The position numbers and the translations under genes are program-made. Below, piece by piece: positions 9,593 to 18,813 of a stretch of 64,000 nt of DNA. Below the pieces are notes generated by a model, which worked only from the letters and a program-made list of their open reading frames with translations, did not search any database and was not told the DNA's origin. The stretch comes from Sorangium aterium (GTDB taxonomy: Bacteria > Myxococcota_A > Polyangia > Polyangiales > Polyangiaceae): NCBI RefSeq assembly GCF_028368935.1, contig NZ_JAQNDK010000001.1:1-64000 (forward strand). Direction: 5' to 3'. The stretch's first letter is position 1. Each line of letters opens with the position of its first letter.

Positions 9593-10004
9593 ACACTTTC
9601 CTCGCTTGATCGCTTGCCGCAACCGACGCAGTCGGAGGAGAGATACATTCGCGCAACTCCAGCTTGTCCGTATGGCTTTTGTTTCAGGGCGTGCGCCTCT
9701 CCCTCCATTTTTGTCGCAGGTGGTGAGCCTCGTGAGCCCTGCGCGCACAGGCGCGCGCAGGCGCGCGCAGGGCAGAGCTCGCGCTCGCCTGGCCGTGATG
9801 AGCTCTGCCCCGAACGGTCAGCTAGACAGCAATCCGCGCTTTGGTGAGGTTCGTCGCAAAGAGCCCTTCCACGAGGGAGCGACGCTGTGCAGGCCTCGAG
9901 AAGAAACCGTGCTCCGCGTCGTTCGGCTCGCTGCGGCGTACTTTCGTACGCCTCACTCGCCTGCCCAGCGGCTGAGCCCGTATCCCACGAATCTGCACCC
10001 CGCT
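9593..10004. other. Intergenic region between the transporter operon and the Cys-rich lipoprotein gene
   Basis: About 410 bases without a convincing gene. It holds a perfect 11-bp inverted repeat at 9770-9810, next to a GCGCGC-rich run with three near-copies of GGCGCGCGCA at about 9748-9770. The leader and ribosome-binding site of the lipoprotein gene lie at its left end. Confidence 0.5.
9770..9810 (-). terminator. 11-bp inverted repeat, possible terminator of the transporter operon
   Basis: GGGCAGAGCTC at 9770-9780 pairs perfectly with GAGCTCTGCCC at 9800-9810 across a 19-base loop. It lies about 195 bases beyond the last transporter gene in the direction of transcription and about 180 bases before the lipoprotein start. 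No T-run follows on either strand, so it could equally be an operator or a factor-dependent termination site. Confidence 0.4.
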
Positions 10005-10886
10005 CTACGCCGATGTCCTCGTCCCCTTCCAGAGCGCGCTCCAGAACCGCCCCGTCTTCACGGCGCCTTCCGGGGCGGACGCTCGGGCGCTCTCCGCGGC
10101 GGGCTTCTCCTTGTGGGCCTGGCCCTCGAGGAAGGTGATCAGCCGCTCTCGGAGGGGGTAGTACATCGGGTCCTCCAGCACCTCCTGACGGTCCCGCGGG
10201 TGCGGGAACGGGACCTCCAGGATCTCGCCGACCCGCGCCCCCGGGCCGTTCGTCATCATCGCGATGCGGTCCGACAGGAACAGGGCCTCGTCGACGTCGT
10301 GCGTGACCATCAGCGCGGTCTTGTGGTCCTCCGCCCACAGGTTCATGAGCACCTCCTGGAGCTCGAACCGGGTGAGCGAGTCGAGCATGCCGAAGGGCTC
10401 GTCGAGGAGGAGCATCTTGGGCGACAGGGCGAAGGCGCGCGCCAGCCCGACGCGCTGCTGCATCCCCGACGACAGCTCGCGCGGCTTCTTGTGCATGGAC
10501 TCCTCGAGCCCCACGAGCTCGAGGTAGTGCGTCGCGATCTCGATGCAATCCTTCTTGCTCTTCTGCCGGTGAACCTGCTCGACCCCGAGCAGGACGTTCT
10601 CGAGCGCCGTCATCCAGTGAAGGAGGCAGGGCGACTGGAACACGACCCCGCGGTCCGGGCCCGGACCCTGGATCTGCCTGCCCGCGAGGACGATACCGCC
10701 GCTCGTGATCTCGGAGAGGCCCGCGACCATCGACAGCACGGTCGACTTCCCGCACCCGGAGTGGCCGATGAGGGACAGGAACTCTCCCTTCCTCAGGTTC
10801 AGGTCGAAGTTCCGGAGGACGACCGAGGGGCCCTTCGGCGTGGGAAAGGTCTTCGTGACATTCCAGATCTCGAGGTACTTCTTCAT
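10005..10886 (-). CDS. Nitrate/bicarbonate-type ABC transporter ATP-binding protein (NrtD/CmpD-like)
   Basis: 293 aa. Walker A is GHSGCGKST, the ABC signature is LSSGMQQR (usually LSGGMQQR), Walker B is MLLLDEP and the switch His lies in [15 protein letters not shown]. The protein would power import through the permease encoded at 11719-12516. The ATGA overlap with the preceding ATPase gene (stop at 10883) implies translational coupling. About 40 C-terminal residues rich in Ala/Lys extend past the ABC domain. [16 protein letters not shown] matches the nitrate/taurine/bicarbonate (NitT/TauT) class. The substrate rests on the binding protein and not on this ATPase. Confidence 0.88.
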   Translation of the reverse strand: MKKYLEIWNVTKTFPTPKGPSVVLRNFDLNLRKGEFLSLIGHSGCGKSTVLSMVAGLSEITSGGIVLAGRQIQGPGPDRGVVFQSPCLLHWMTALENVLLGVEQVHRQKSKKDCIEIATHYLELVGLEESMHKKPRELSSGMQQRVGLARAFALSPKMLLLDEPFGMLDSLTRFELQEVLMNLWAEDHKTALMVTHDVDEALFLSDRIAMMTNGPGARVGEILEVPFPHPRDRQEVLEDPMYYPLRERLITFLEGQAHKEKPAAESARASAPEGAVKTGRFWSALWKGTRTSA

Positions 10887-11713
10887 GCGACCGCCTCCGC
10901 GCTCCGCGCTGCATCGGGCGCGCTCTCGCCCGCCCTGGGCCCGGCGCCCGGGCCGAGCAGGTAGCCGATCACCGCGCCGCGGATCTCCTTGAAGCGCGGG
11001 TCGTGGTTGAGGGCCTTGCGATCCCGAGGGCGCTCGAGATCGACGGTGATCCCGGGCCCCAGCGTGGCGCGAGGGCCCTTGCTGAGCGGCAGGATCCGGT
11101 CGGCGAGGAGGATGCCCTCGTCGACGTCGTTGGTGATGAGGAGCACGGTCTTCCGGGTGGCGCGCCAGATCCGCGCGAGCTCGTCCTGGAGCGTCGCGCG
11201 CGTGAGGGCGTCCAGCGCGCCAAACGGCTCGTCCATCAGGAGGACCTCCGGATCCATGGCGAGCGCCCGCGCCACCGAGACCCGCTGGCGCATGCCGCCG
11301 GAGAGCTGCGCCGGCTTCTTCTCGCGGGCCTCGGTGAGCTTCACCATGGCGATGTAGCGCTCGGTATGTTCCCGCTTCTTCTCTGTGGACCACGCGCCGA
11401 AGATCTGGTCGACGGCCAGGTAGACGTTCTCGTAGACGGTGAGCCAGGGCAGGAGTGAATAGTTCTGGAAGATGACGCCGCGGTCGGGGCCCGGCCCCTC
11501 GATCGCCTTCCCGTTCAGCTTGACCTCCCCGGTGTCCGGCCTGAGGAGCCCGGCGATGAGGGACATGAGCGTCGTCTTGCCGGCGCCCGAATAGCCGACC
11601 ACGGCGACGAACTCGCCCTTCTCGATCTCCAGGTGGATGTCCCTGAGCACCTCGGTGCGGGTGTCCCCGCCGCCATAGCTCTTCCCGACGTTGCAGAGCT
11701 CGACCAGCGGCAT
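10883..11713 (-). CDS. Nitrate/bicarbonate-type ABC transporter ATP-binding protein (NrtC/NrtD-like, ABC domain only)
   Basis: 276 aa. Walker [10 protein letters not shown], signature LSGGMRQR, Walker B VLLMDEP and switch region [17 protein letters not shown] are intact, although the switch-His position reads TND where TH or TNH is more usual. Cyanobacterial NrtC carries an extra binding-protein-like domain at its C-terminus; this protein does not. With the neighbouring ATPase it likely forms a heterodimer. A GTG at 11722 overlaps the permease stop as GTGA. The ATG at 11713, ten bases after GGAG, was preferred, but either start is possible. Confidence 0.87.
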   Translation of the reverse strand: MPLVELCNVGKSYGGGDTRTEVLRDIHLEIEKGEFVAVVGYSGAGKTTLMSLIAGLLRPDTGEVKLNGKAIEGPGPDRGVIFQNYSLLPWLTVYENVYLAVDQIFGAWSTEKKREHTERYIAMVKLTEAREKKPAQLSGGMRQRVSVARALAMDPEVLLMDEPFGALDALTRATLQDELARIWRATRKTVLLITNDVDEGILLADRILPLSKGPRATLGPGITVDLERPRDRKALNHDPRFKEIRGAVIGYLLGPGAGPRAGESAPDAARSAEAVA

Positions 11714-11718
11714 GGACG

Positions 11719-12516
11719 TCACGCTCCCGCCAGCTTGAGCCGGCGCTCGACGAGGCTCATCAGGGCGTCCAGGAGGAAGCCGACGACCCCGATGGTGATG
11801 ATGCACAGGATGATGTGCTCGTAGATGAGGCTGTTGTACTCCTGCCAGAGGAAACCGCCGACCCCGGGCGAGCCGGTCAGCATCTCCACAGCCACGATGA
11901 CCAGCCAGGCGATTCCGAGGCTGAGCCGGAAGCCCGTGAACATGTAGGGCAGCGCCGCGGGGAGCTGCACCTTGAACAGCGTCTTCATGCGCGACAGCCG
12001 GAGCACCCGGGCGACGTTCATGTAGTCCTGCGGGATCGATCGCACCCCGAGCGCGGTGTTCAGGACCGTCGGCCACATCGAGCACATCGCGATGGTGAAG
12101 ACGCCGGCAGGATCGGGCTTCTGGAAGAGCACGAGGCCGAGCGGGAGCCACGCGAGCGGCGAGACCGGGCGGAGGATCTGGATGATGGGATCGAAGCTCG
12201 ACCTGAACAGCCTCGACGCGCCAAGGAAGAACCCGATCGGCGTCCCGAGGAGGATCGCCAGCGTGTAGCCCTTGGCGACCCGCTGGAGCGAGTACCAGGT
12301 GAAGCGGAGGATGCCCTGATCGAGCTCTCCCCGCTTCTCGAACGGCTCGAAGATATAAGGCCTGCTCACCTCCCATGTCTTGAGCGGAGAGGGCAGCGTC
12401 TGGGTCCACAGGCTGCTCGCGGCGGCCCATAGCCCGATCACGCAGGCCACCCCGAAGAGGGGCAGGATCATGTGGTCGACTCGAATCCTCGGAGAGATCG
12501 CCTTCGCCTCGCTCAT
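11719..12516 (-). CDS. Nitrate/bicarbonate-type ABC transporter permease (NrtB-like)
   Basis: 265 aa inner-membrane protein. About six hydrophobic segments are visible, for example [20 protein letters not shown] near the N-terminus and [19 protein letters not shown] near the C-terminus. The cytoplasmic EAA-like loop that docks the ATPase is seen in [23 protein letters not shown]. The family moves nitrate, bicarbonate, taurine or similar anions. It sits 69 bases behind the binding-protein gene and touches the following ATPase gene, so the four genes form one operon. Confidence 0.88.
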   Translation of the reverse strand: MSEAKAISPRIRVDHMILPLFGVACVIGLWAAASSLWTQTLPSPLKTWEVSRPYIFEPFEKRGELDQGILRFTWYSLQRVAKGYTLAILLGTPIGFFLGASRLFRSSFDPIIQILRPVSPLAWLPLGLVLFQKPDPAGVFTIAMCSMWPTVLNTALGVRSIPQDYMNVARVLRLSRMKTLFKVQLPAALPYMFTGFRLSLGIAWLVIVAVEMLTGSPGVGGFLWQEYNSLIYEHIILCIITIGVVGFLLDALMSLVERRLKLAGA

Positions 12517-12585
12517 GCAACACTCCTCTTCCGCTTCCGCTTCCGCCGCCGCGCCTCCCGCCGGCGCGGCGATGGCGATGCGGGT

Positions 12586-13905
12586 TCATCCCTTCAGGGC
12601 ATGGACCGGGAACGACGTCGCGTACTTCTCCGGGTCCTTCGGATCGAACGTCATGCCGTCGAACAGCGTCTCCGGCGCGTCGCTCCGGCCGCCGTGGGCG
12701 ACCCCGAGCTCCTTCATCGCCTCCTCGTAGAGATCGGGGCGCATGACCTGCTTGACGACGCCCTCGTAGTCCGGCTTCCCCTCGACCATGCCCCACCGGC
12801 GGAACTGGCTGAGCCACCAGAGAGCGTACTTGGGCTGCGGGTAGTTGCAGCCCCGCTCGCTGAAGATCATGTAGTCCTTGTCCTCTCTCTTGCGCCCGTC
12901 GCCGTAGTCGTAGTGCCCCTGCAGCCGGCCGAGGATGAGCTCCGGCGGACAGTTGATGTACGTGGGCCTCGACACGATGTCCGCCTGCTCGGGGCGGTTG
13001 TCGAGCTTGTCCAGCCAGAGGCTCGCCTCGTGGAGCGCCTTGATCACCGCCTTCACCGTCTTCGGGTTCTTGTCGGCGAACTCCGCGGTGAACGCGCACA
13101 CCTTCTCGGGGTGGTCCCTCCAGAGCTCCTGCGTTGTGACGGCCGTGTAGCCGATCTGGTCGGAGATCGCCCTGGCGCCCCACGGCTCGCCGACGCAGAA
13201 GCCGTCCATCTTGCCCACCTTCATGTTGGCGACCATCTGGGCGGGCGGGATGGTCACGAGCGCGACGTCCTTGTCCGGGTGGACGCCGCCCGCGCCGAGG
13301 TAATAGCGGGTCCACATGGCGTGCGTTCCAGGCGGGAACGTCATCGCGAAGGTCATGGGCGCCCCCTTCTCCTTCGCCTCCTCGATGAACGGCTTGAGCG
13401 CCTTGGGATCCCCGGCCACCTTGCCCCGGAGGTCGCTCTTCATCGTGATCGCCTGGCCGTTGCGGTTGAGCAGCCACGGGATGACCATGGGCTTCTTCGG
13501 CGATCCGAGGAGCCCCATCGTCGAGGCGAGCGGCATGCCGAAGAGCATGTGCGTCGCCTGGAGATCCCCGTTCGTGAGCGAGTCGCGGATCGCCGCCCAG
13601 CTCGCGCCCTTCACGATGGTCGCGTTGATGCCGTACTTCTTGAAGAACCCCTTCTCGTGGGCGATCACGAGAGGAGAGCAATCGGTCAGCGCGATGATGC
13701 CGAAGCGCAGATCGGACACCTCCGGCCTGGCGGCGTCCGGTACGAGAGGCGCGGCGTTCGCCTCGGGCTTCGCCGACGCTTCGGACCGCGATTCGCACGC
13801 GGGGAGGAGGGCGGCTCCCCCGAGCGCGAGCGCACCGCCGAGGAAACGTCGGCGGCCCGGGGGCGCGGCGCTCGGGGCCTCACGCGAAGATTGTCGTCTC
13901 TTCAT
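12586..13905 (-). CDS. Nitrate/bicarbonate-type substrate-binding protein (NrtA/CmpA-like), Tat-exported lipoprotein
   Basis: 439 aa. The N-terminus carries a twin-arginine signal (RRRFLGG) and a lipobox LPAC (Cys37), so the protein is probably exported folded and lipid-anchored. The body has NrtA-family landmarks: [49 protein letters not shown] and [15 protein letters not shown]. The family binds nitrate/nitrite or bicarbonate; which one cannot be told from sequence alone. No nitrate reductase gene lies in the window. ATG at 13905 has an AAGGA sequence eight bases upstream. It is the first gene of the operon, downstream of a perfect inverted repeat. Confidence 0.88.
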   Translation of the reverse strand: MKRRQSSREAPSAAPPGRRRFLGGALALGGAALLPACESRSEASAKPEANAAPLVPDAARPEVSDLRFGIIALTDCSPLVIAHEKGFFKKYGINATIVKGASWAAIRDSLTNGDLQATHMLFGMPLASTMGLLGSPKKPMVIPWLLNRNGQAITMKSDLRGKVAGDPKALKPFIEEAKEKGAPMTFAMTFPPGTHAMWTRYYLGAGGVHPDKDVALVTIPPAQMVANMKVGKMDGFCVGEPWGARAISDQIGYTAVTTQELWRDHPEKVCAFTAEFADKNPKTVKAVIKALHEASLWLDKLDNRPEQADIVSRPTYINCPPELILGRLQGHYDYGDGRKREDKDYMIFSERGCNYPQPKYALWWLSQFRRWGMVEGKPDYEGVVKQVMRPDLYEEAMKELGVAHGGRSDAPETLFDGMTFDPKDPEKYATSFPVHALKG

Positions 13906-13940
13906 TCCAAAGATCCTTTGCCTGGATGGCCTCAGCCAAC

Positions 13941-13981
13941 CACGGGCCCATGATTTGCCAAGGACGATGCATGGGCCCGTG
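13941..13981 (-). promoter_or_regulatory. Perfect 12-bp inverted repeat upstream of the transporter operon
   Basis: CACGGGCCCATG at 13941-13952 and CATGGGCCCGTG at 13970-13981 are exact reverse complements with a 17-base spacer. The repeat lies 36-76 bases before the NrtA-like start codon. An A+T-rich block (13982-14020) lies just beyond it and is the best place for a promoter. The repeat is thus either a dyad operator over the promoter or a leader hairpin in the mRNA. Confidence 0.55.
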
Positions 13982-14041
13982 TTTCTATGAAGTTTCTGTA
14001 GGATATTTTCTTCATTCACTTCGCGTTGTTGCGTTCGTCGC

Positions 14042-14104
14042 GCTCGTCACGCTCGTCACGCTCGTCACGTTGGTTGCGTTCGTCACGTTGGTTGCGTTCG
14101 TCAC
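14042..14104. repeat. Nested 9-bp and 18-bp tandem repeats
   Basis: Three perfect copies of GCTCGTCAC (14042-14068) are followed by two perfect copies of an 18-bp unit (14069-14104) that ends in TTCGTCAC. The units share the CGTCAC core. They lie between the divergent NrtA-like and fibrinogen-like genes. The rest of the 13906-14293 gap shows no gene. Confidence 0.7.
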
Positions 14105-14293
14105 GTCGCCTTCGTCTTCCGTTTCAATGCCTGCGGGGCAGCGGCGCGCCCGTGCGCGCGGTCGGGGAGCGTCGCGAACGGACCGGTTGCTTGCCAGGCC
14201 CGGGGTGAGGCTGTAGCGTCCGCGCGGCGCAGGAGGAGCGCCACGCCGCTCCGGCGGGTGCGACGCGGCAGGCAGCAGGTCATGGGAGCGAGG

Positions 14294-15148
14294 ATGACGA
14301 GCGGGTCCGCGACGTGGGTGGGAGCGGCGGCATGCCTTCTGGCGTGCGGGTGTACGGCCCTCGCCGGGCTCGATAGGCCCTACCACCTGGAGGCGGACGG
14401 GGGCGCCGGTGGTGGAGGTGGGGGTGGCGGGGGCGCCGGCGGGCAAGACTGCGCCGAAGAGGCGAGCGCAGGGTGCGTCTATGACCGGTGCGGCGCCGTC
14501 CCCGAGAGCGCCCCGAGCGGCGTCTACGCGCTCGATCCCGACGGGCCCGGCCCACAGGAGCAGATCGAGGTCTACTGCGGTGAGCCGGTGGACGGCGATC
14601 GCTGGGCGCTCGTCTACAACAGCGTCGGATCAACGGACGGCGCGACGCTCCCGTTCTGGAAGATCCTGTACGCCGATCGGCTCGCCGCCAAGGGGACGCC
14701 GTCGCTCGACGACAACCATTACCAGCCGTCGCTGTACATCGCCGGCCGGGAATACCGCGACGAGATCGAGGACATCGCAGGGACCGTCGCCGAGGTGATG
14801 CGCGCGACCGCCGAGGGCATCGACACCGGGGATATGCACCTCCTCACGCCGATACGCGTCGGCGGCGATGATCACCTCTTTTCGTGGCAATTCGCCACCG
14901 GATGGTCGTCGCCGGATTTCGACTCAGACACCAAGGACGACGGCAATTGCGCGGGCGCCTATGCGGGCGTCACGCAGCACTACGGGCACTGCTTCGTCTA
15001 CAACCTCGGCGCGGACGACGATGATCCGATCGAGGACGAGGGCTGGGGCCCGCACGTCAGCACGCCGGACGCGACGTCGTACGGGCTCTCCGACGACGGG
15101 AGCGGTTATACACGCGTGCAGCGGATCTCCCGCTGGACGCGCTGGTGA
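14294..15148 (+). CDS. Lipoprotein with a fibrinogen C-terminal-like domain
   Basis: 284 aa. A signal peptide (ATWVGAAACLLACGC) is followed by a poly-Gly linker and a Cys-containing region. Then SGVYALDPDGPGPQ and IEVYCGEPVDGDRWALVYNS match the start of fibrinogen-like (FReD/COLFI-like) domains. Acidic loops (DSDTKDDGNC, NLGADDDDP) may bind calcium. Such domains usually bind sugars or proteins at surfaces. Starts at 14258 (GTG), 14282 and 14294 are in frame. The ATG at 14294 has GGGAG five bases upstream and gives a good signal peptide. The gene is single, divergent from the transporter operon. Confidence 0.75.
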   Translation: MTSGSATWVGAAACLLACGCTALAGLDRPYHLEADGGAGGGGGGGGGAGGQDCAEEASAGCVYDRCGAVPESAPSGVYALDPDGPGPQEQIEVYCGEPVDGDRWALVYNSVGSTDGATLPFWKILYADRLAAKGTPSLDDNHYQPSLYIAGREYRDEIEDIAGTVAEVMRATAEGIDTGDMHLLTPIRVGGDDHLFSWQFATGWSSPDFDSDTKDDGNCAGAYAGVTQHYGHCFVYNLGADDDDPIEDEGWGPHVSTPDATSYGLSDDGSGYTRVQRISRWTRW

Positions 15149-15286
15149 TCGCGGCCCGCCGGTTCAGCGCGCCGACGGCGCTCGCGAGCGACATCCGCGT
15201 TGAGCACGATTCATGACGCGGCTTCGCCCTTGACGTTCAATCATGGATTCGGCGACCTTTGCGTGACCTACGCCACAGGAGCCTTC

Positions 15287-16180
15287 ATGCGCCATCGCTT
15301 TCCCATCCTCGCGACGTTGACCGCTGTTTCCCTCCTGCTCGGCGGGAGCGCCCGCGCCGACGACGGGGAGGACGAGGTCACGCTCAAGAACGGCGGCACG
15401 ATCCGGGGCACCGTCGTCTCCTCCGAACCCGGGGAGAGCGTGAAGATCATCGAGCTGGGCGCGAAGGAGGTGCGCGTCGTCCCGTGGGCCCAGGTGTCGG
15501 ACGTGGAGCGCGGGAAGTTCGCGCCGAAGAGCGCCCCGCAGCCCGGGCCTGCGGGGCCGGGCTATGGCGCAGCACCACCCCCGAAGGCGATCCCGGCCCC
15601 CGAGCCTGCGCTCGGCGCGCCCGGCGTGGTGAGGCTGCATGTCGAGAGCCCGCAGCCCGTGCGGGTGGTCACGGAAGGCGCCACGACCTACGGCGCTGTT
15701 CGAGGCTACGGCTTCGCCATCCAGGAGATCCGGCACGTCTGCGCCTCGCCGTGCGACAAGGTGATCGACGGCAGCGACGGGCGCCGGTTCTCGCTCTCGC
15801 CGGAGGATGTGCCGCCGCCGGATCCGTTCACGTTCGCGCAGATGACGGGCGACGTCACCCTTCGCGTGGAGCCCGGCAGCTACGGGCGCCGCACCGCCGG
15901 GGCCTGGCTGAACGTGCTGGGCGCCACCGCCGTGGTCACGGGCGGCACCCTGATGCTCTTGAGCGGCCTGAGCTCGGGGGCCGACGACTCCTCGAGCGAC
16001 GTGGGCGGGAGCTTCATGACCGCGGGCCTCGTCTCGCTCATCGGCGGCGGCGCGGCGCTCGTCGGCGGCATCGTGCTGGTCGCGACGTCGGGCACGTCGG
16101 TCACGGTCGAGCAGCGCGGTGAGAAGCCGGCTGGCAAGGCGGCGCAGGTCAAGCCGCGCTACTGGCTGGGCGAGTTCTGA
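15287..16180 (+). CDS. Exported protein with C-terminal membrane segments, unknown function
   Basis: 297 aa. A cleavable signal peptide ends at SARA. A small beta-rich module (DEVTLKNGGTIRGTVV...VPWAQVSDVERG) recalls bacterial proteins that sense or display an outer-membrane cue, but no family can be named safely. A Pro-rich stretch, a PEGA-like region (RLHVESPQPVRVV) and two hydrophobic segments near the C-terminus follow (WLNVLGATAVVTGGTLMLL; ALVGGIVLVATS). ATG at 15287 has AGGAG five bases upstream. It is the first gene of a tight plus-strand run to 22640; its stop overlaps the next start (TGATG). Confidence 0.75.
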   Translation: MRHRFPILATLTAVSLLLGGSARADDGEDEVTLKNGGTIRGTVVSSEPGESVKIIELGAKEVRVVPWAQVSDVERGKFAPKSAPQPGPAGPGYGAAPPPKAIPAPEPALGAPGVVRLHVESPQPVRVVTEGATTYGAVRGYGFAIQEIRHVCASPCDKVIDGSDGRRFSLSPEDVPPPDPFTFAQMTGDVTLRVEPGSYGRRTAGAWLNVLGATAVVTGGTLMLLSGLSSGADDSSSDVGGSFMTAGLVSLIGGGAALVGGIVLVATSGTSVTVEQRGEKPAGKAAQVKPRYWLGEF

Positions 16181-18057
16181 TGCGCCGGCGCGGACGCCAC
16201 GGGCTCCTCGCGCTCTGGCTCGCCGCGGGCTGCAGCCACGGCGCGACGCCCGCCGGCCCGCCGCGCAGCCCCGGAGAGCCCGCGGCGTCGGCGCCACGGA
16301 GGGCGTTCACGCTCGGCGATCGCGCCATCGAGGAGGTCGTGCGCGCCGTGAGCGCCGCGCGGCAGCTGTCGCCGCAGAGGCCGGTCGCCGTCGAGCGGCT
16401 CGATCACGCGCGCTTCGTGGAGCGCCTGCTGGGCAGCCGAGACGAGGAGCCTTCATCGGAGGGGTCGCTCAGCTCGGAGGCCGCGTTCCTGCTCGGCTTC
16501 AACTTCCTGCCGCAGCCCGGGCAGCGCGGCGGGCTCTCCACCGTCGACGAGGTGCTGAAGGAGCAGGTCGTCGGTTTCTACAGCCGCGTGGCCGACAAGG
16601 TCTTCATCCCCGACGTGGCGCTCGCGTCCGAAGACGACCTGCTCGAGCAGCGCGCCGTGCTCGCGCACGAGGTGCAGCACGCGCTCCAGGCGCAGCATTT
16701 CCCCGACATGCCCGAGCCGAAGAGCTCGGACGAGGCCATCGCGCAGCTCGCGCTCATCGAGGGCGACGCCATGGTGGCGATGGGGGCATGGCTCGGCGCC
16801 GAGGCCGGCGCGCCGGTGGGGCGCACGCTGCGGCGGATCGTCGAGGTGACGAGGCGCATCCCGCTCGCGAGCGTCACGCGCGGCGAGGCGAGCACCAAGC
16901 TCGACAAGGCGCTCGATCTGACGAAGAAGCGCCTCGAGTTCCCGTACCGCGACGGGATGCTGCTGGTCACCGACGTGTACCGCGCCGGCGGCTTCCCGCT
17001 CGTCGACAGGATGTACACGCGCCTCCCGCGCAGCACCGAGCAGGTGCTGCACCCCGAGAAGTACCTGGCAGGCGAGCCCCCGCGGCCATTCGCCGATCCC
17101 CGGCCGCCGCCGGGCTACGCGCTGTCTGCCGCCGACACGCTCGGCGAGCTCGACACGCGCATCCTCCTCGAGCGCTGCGTCGCCGCGGAGGTCGCCGAGC
17201 GCGCGGCCGCCGGCTGGGCGGGCGATCGCTTCGGCGTGTTCGCCGGGCCGGATCGGCGCCTCGCGACGGCGTGGATCAGCGCGTGGGACACCGAGAAGGA
17301 CGCGGAGGAGCTCGAGGCGGCGCTCGGCCAGAGCGCGGCCTGCTGGCACGAGAACGCGCTCGGGATCGAGCGAGGCGACTACACGATCGGCGCCAACATC
17401 GCCGTCCGCCGTCAGGGCAAGCTCGTCGCGTTCGTGCGCGGCCTCCCCGAGGGCGCCCAAGCTGCGCTCGCGCCGCATCTCTTCACGCTCGCCGGGCCGG
17501 AGCCGAAGCCGACGCCGCTCACCGATCGCCCGATCCCGCCGCGCGTCCGCCTCCCCGAGCCGACGCCGGGCCGACTCGAAGGCGACGTGTACCGCAACGG
17601 CTGGCTCGACGTCGTCGGCCGCGTGCCGCAGGGCATGCTCGGCCACGTGGGCGGCGACGTCGAGTTCGTGGTCGAGCGGCCCGACGCGCTCGTGCGCGGC
17701 GGCATGTCGGTGTCCACGCGCATCACCAGCGACGCCGAGAACGAGAAGACCTTCGGCGAAGTGCAGGCGTCGTTCGTCCGCGATGTCGCCGAGCTCTCGA
17801 TGCGGGTCGAGGCGCTCGGCGGCGGCCCGGTGACGACGGCGCTCGGCGCGGGCGTCGAGCGGGCGTGGCGGGTCGCCGGCACATCGATGGAGCTCCGGCT
17901 CGTGCTCGTCCCGATCTGCGCCGGTACGGGGTCGATCGTGTTCGTTCAGGCGTACGGCGATCCCTATGCGCGCAGCGTGCTCGACGGATGGATGGACAGC
18001 TTCCGCTGGACCAACGGGCGCAACCTCACCGCGTGCGATTTTCTCGATCCGAAGTAG
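16180..18057 (+). CDS. Lipoprotein with HExxH zinc-metalloprotease-like domain
   Basis: 625 aa. A short signal peptide ends in LAAGC. Residues 163-167 are HEVQH in the context VLAHEVQHALQAQHFPDM, and a probable third metal ligand is E194 in ALIEGDA. This HExxHALQxQHF...EGDA pattern is shared with a class of uncharacterised bacterial gluzincin-like proteins. A role in cell-envelope proteolysis is plausible but unproven. The C-terminal 250 residues show no recognised motif. The start codon overlaps the stop of the gene before it by one base, implying translational coupling. Confidence 0.8.
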   Translation: MRRRGRHGLLALWLAAGCSHGATPAGPPRSPGEPAASAPRRAFTLGDRAIEEVVRAVSAARQLSPQRPVAVERLDHARFVERLLGSRDEEPSSEGSLSSEAAFLLGFNFLPQPGQRGGLSTVDEVLKEQVVGFYSRVADKVFIPDVALASEDDLLEQRAVLAHEVQHALQAQHFPDMPEPKSSDEAIAQLALIEGDAMVAMGAWLGAEAGAPVGRTLRRIVEVTRRIPLASVTRGEASTKLDKALDLTKKRLEFPYRDGMLLVTDVYRAGGFPLVDRMYTRLPRSTEQVLHPEKYLAGEPPRPFADPRPPPGYALSAADTLGELDTRILLERCVAAEVAERAAAGWAGDRFGVFAGPDRRLATAWISAWDTEKDAEELEAALGQSAACWHENALGIERGDYTIGANIAVRRQGKLVAFVRGLPEGAQAALAPHLFTLAGPEPKPTPLTDRPIPPRVRLPEPTPGRLEGDVYRNGWLDVVGRVPQGMLGHVGGDVEFVVERPDALVRGGMSVSTRITSDAENEKTFGEVQASFVRDVAELSMRVEALGGGPVTTALGAGVERAWRVAGTSMELRLVLVPICAGTGSIVFVQAYGDPYARSVLDGWMDSFRWTNGRNLTACDFLDPK

Positions 18058-18194
18058 CCGCCGCGTGACCGCGGCCTCCGGGGGGCGGCGGGCTCGGCGA
18101 CCTCACGCTGCCCGACGCCCGCCTGCCGCTCGGCCCCCTGCCCTCTCCGATCCGGGTGATGTTCGAGCCCCACGGTGGCAGACTCCGGCGACGC

Positions 18195-18776
18195 ATGAGC
18201 GACCGTTCGACCCTCATCGAAGTGCCGCCTCGCTTTCGCGTGATCACCGATCCGCGTGACGCGGTTGTCGACGAGCGCACCATCGTCCTCGGCCCGAGCC
18301 ACGCGTTCGGCGACGGCCGGCACGAGAGCACGCGGATGTGCCTCCAGGCGCTCGCGTCGTTCGCGCCACGCAGCGGCTTCCGCCTCTTCGACGTGGGGAG
18401 CGGGACGGGGATCCTCTCGATCGGCGCCGCGAAGCTCGGCGGCGAGGCGATCGGGGTCGACATCGACGCCGCCGCGAACGCGATCGCGGCGGACAACGCA
18501 CGGCGGAGCGCGGTGGAAGCGCGCGTGAGCTTCTCGGCGACGTGGCCGGACGGGACCTTCGACATCGTCGTGGCCAACATCCTCCGCGACGTCCTCACGG
18601 CGCTCGCCCCTCGGATCGTGGCTCGCCTGGCTCCCCGCGGGACGTTGATCCTCTCGGGGCTCGTGTCCACCGACGTTCCGGAGATCGTGGCGCGTTATGC
18701 GCCGCTCCTCGCCGGGCGTCGACCGGAGATCTTCGAGCGGGGCGCGTGGCGCGCGCTCGTGTGGCTCGGGCGTTGA
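18195..18776 (+). CDS. SAM-dependent methyltransferase, ribosomal protein L11 methyltransferase (PrmA)-like
   Basis: 193 aa. The SAM-binding motif LFDVGSGTGILSIGAAKLG, the acidic loop GVDID and the catalytic-region motif VVANILRDVL match PrmA. AFGDGRHESTRMCL is the PrmA-type substrate segment. PrmA usually carries an extra N-terminal domain that recognises L11 and totals about 290 aa. That domain is missing here, so the true substrate may be another protein or a small molecule. In-frame starts at 18156 (GTG), 18159 and 18195 exist with weak ribosome-binding sites; the last was chosen by domain fit. Confidence 0.78.
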   Translation: MSDRSTLIEVPPRFRVITDPRDAVVDERTIVLGPSHAFGDGRHESTRMCLQALASFAPRSGFRLFDVGSGTGILSIGAAKLGGEAIGVDIDAAANAIAADNARRSAVEARVSFSATWPDGTFDIVVANILRDVLTALAPRIVARLAPRGTLILSGLVSTDVPEIVARYAPLLAGRRPEIFERGAWRALVWLGR

Positions 18777-18813
18777 CCCGGGGCGCGAGGGCGCGCGAAC
18801 ATCCGGCGATCCC

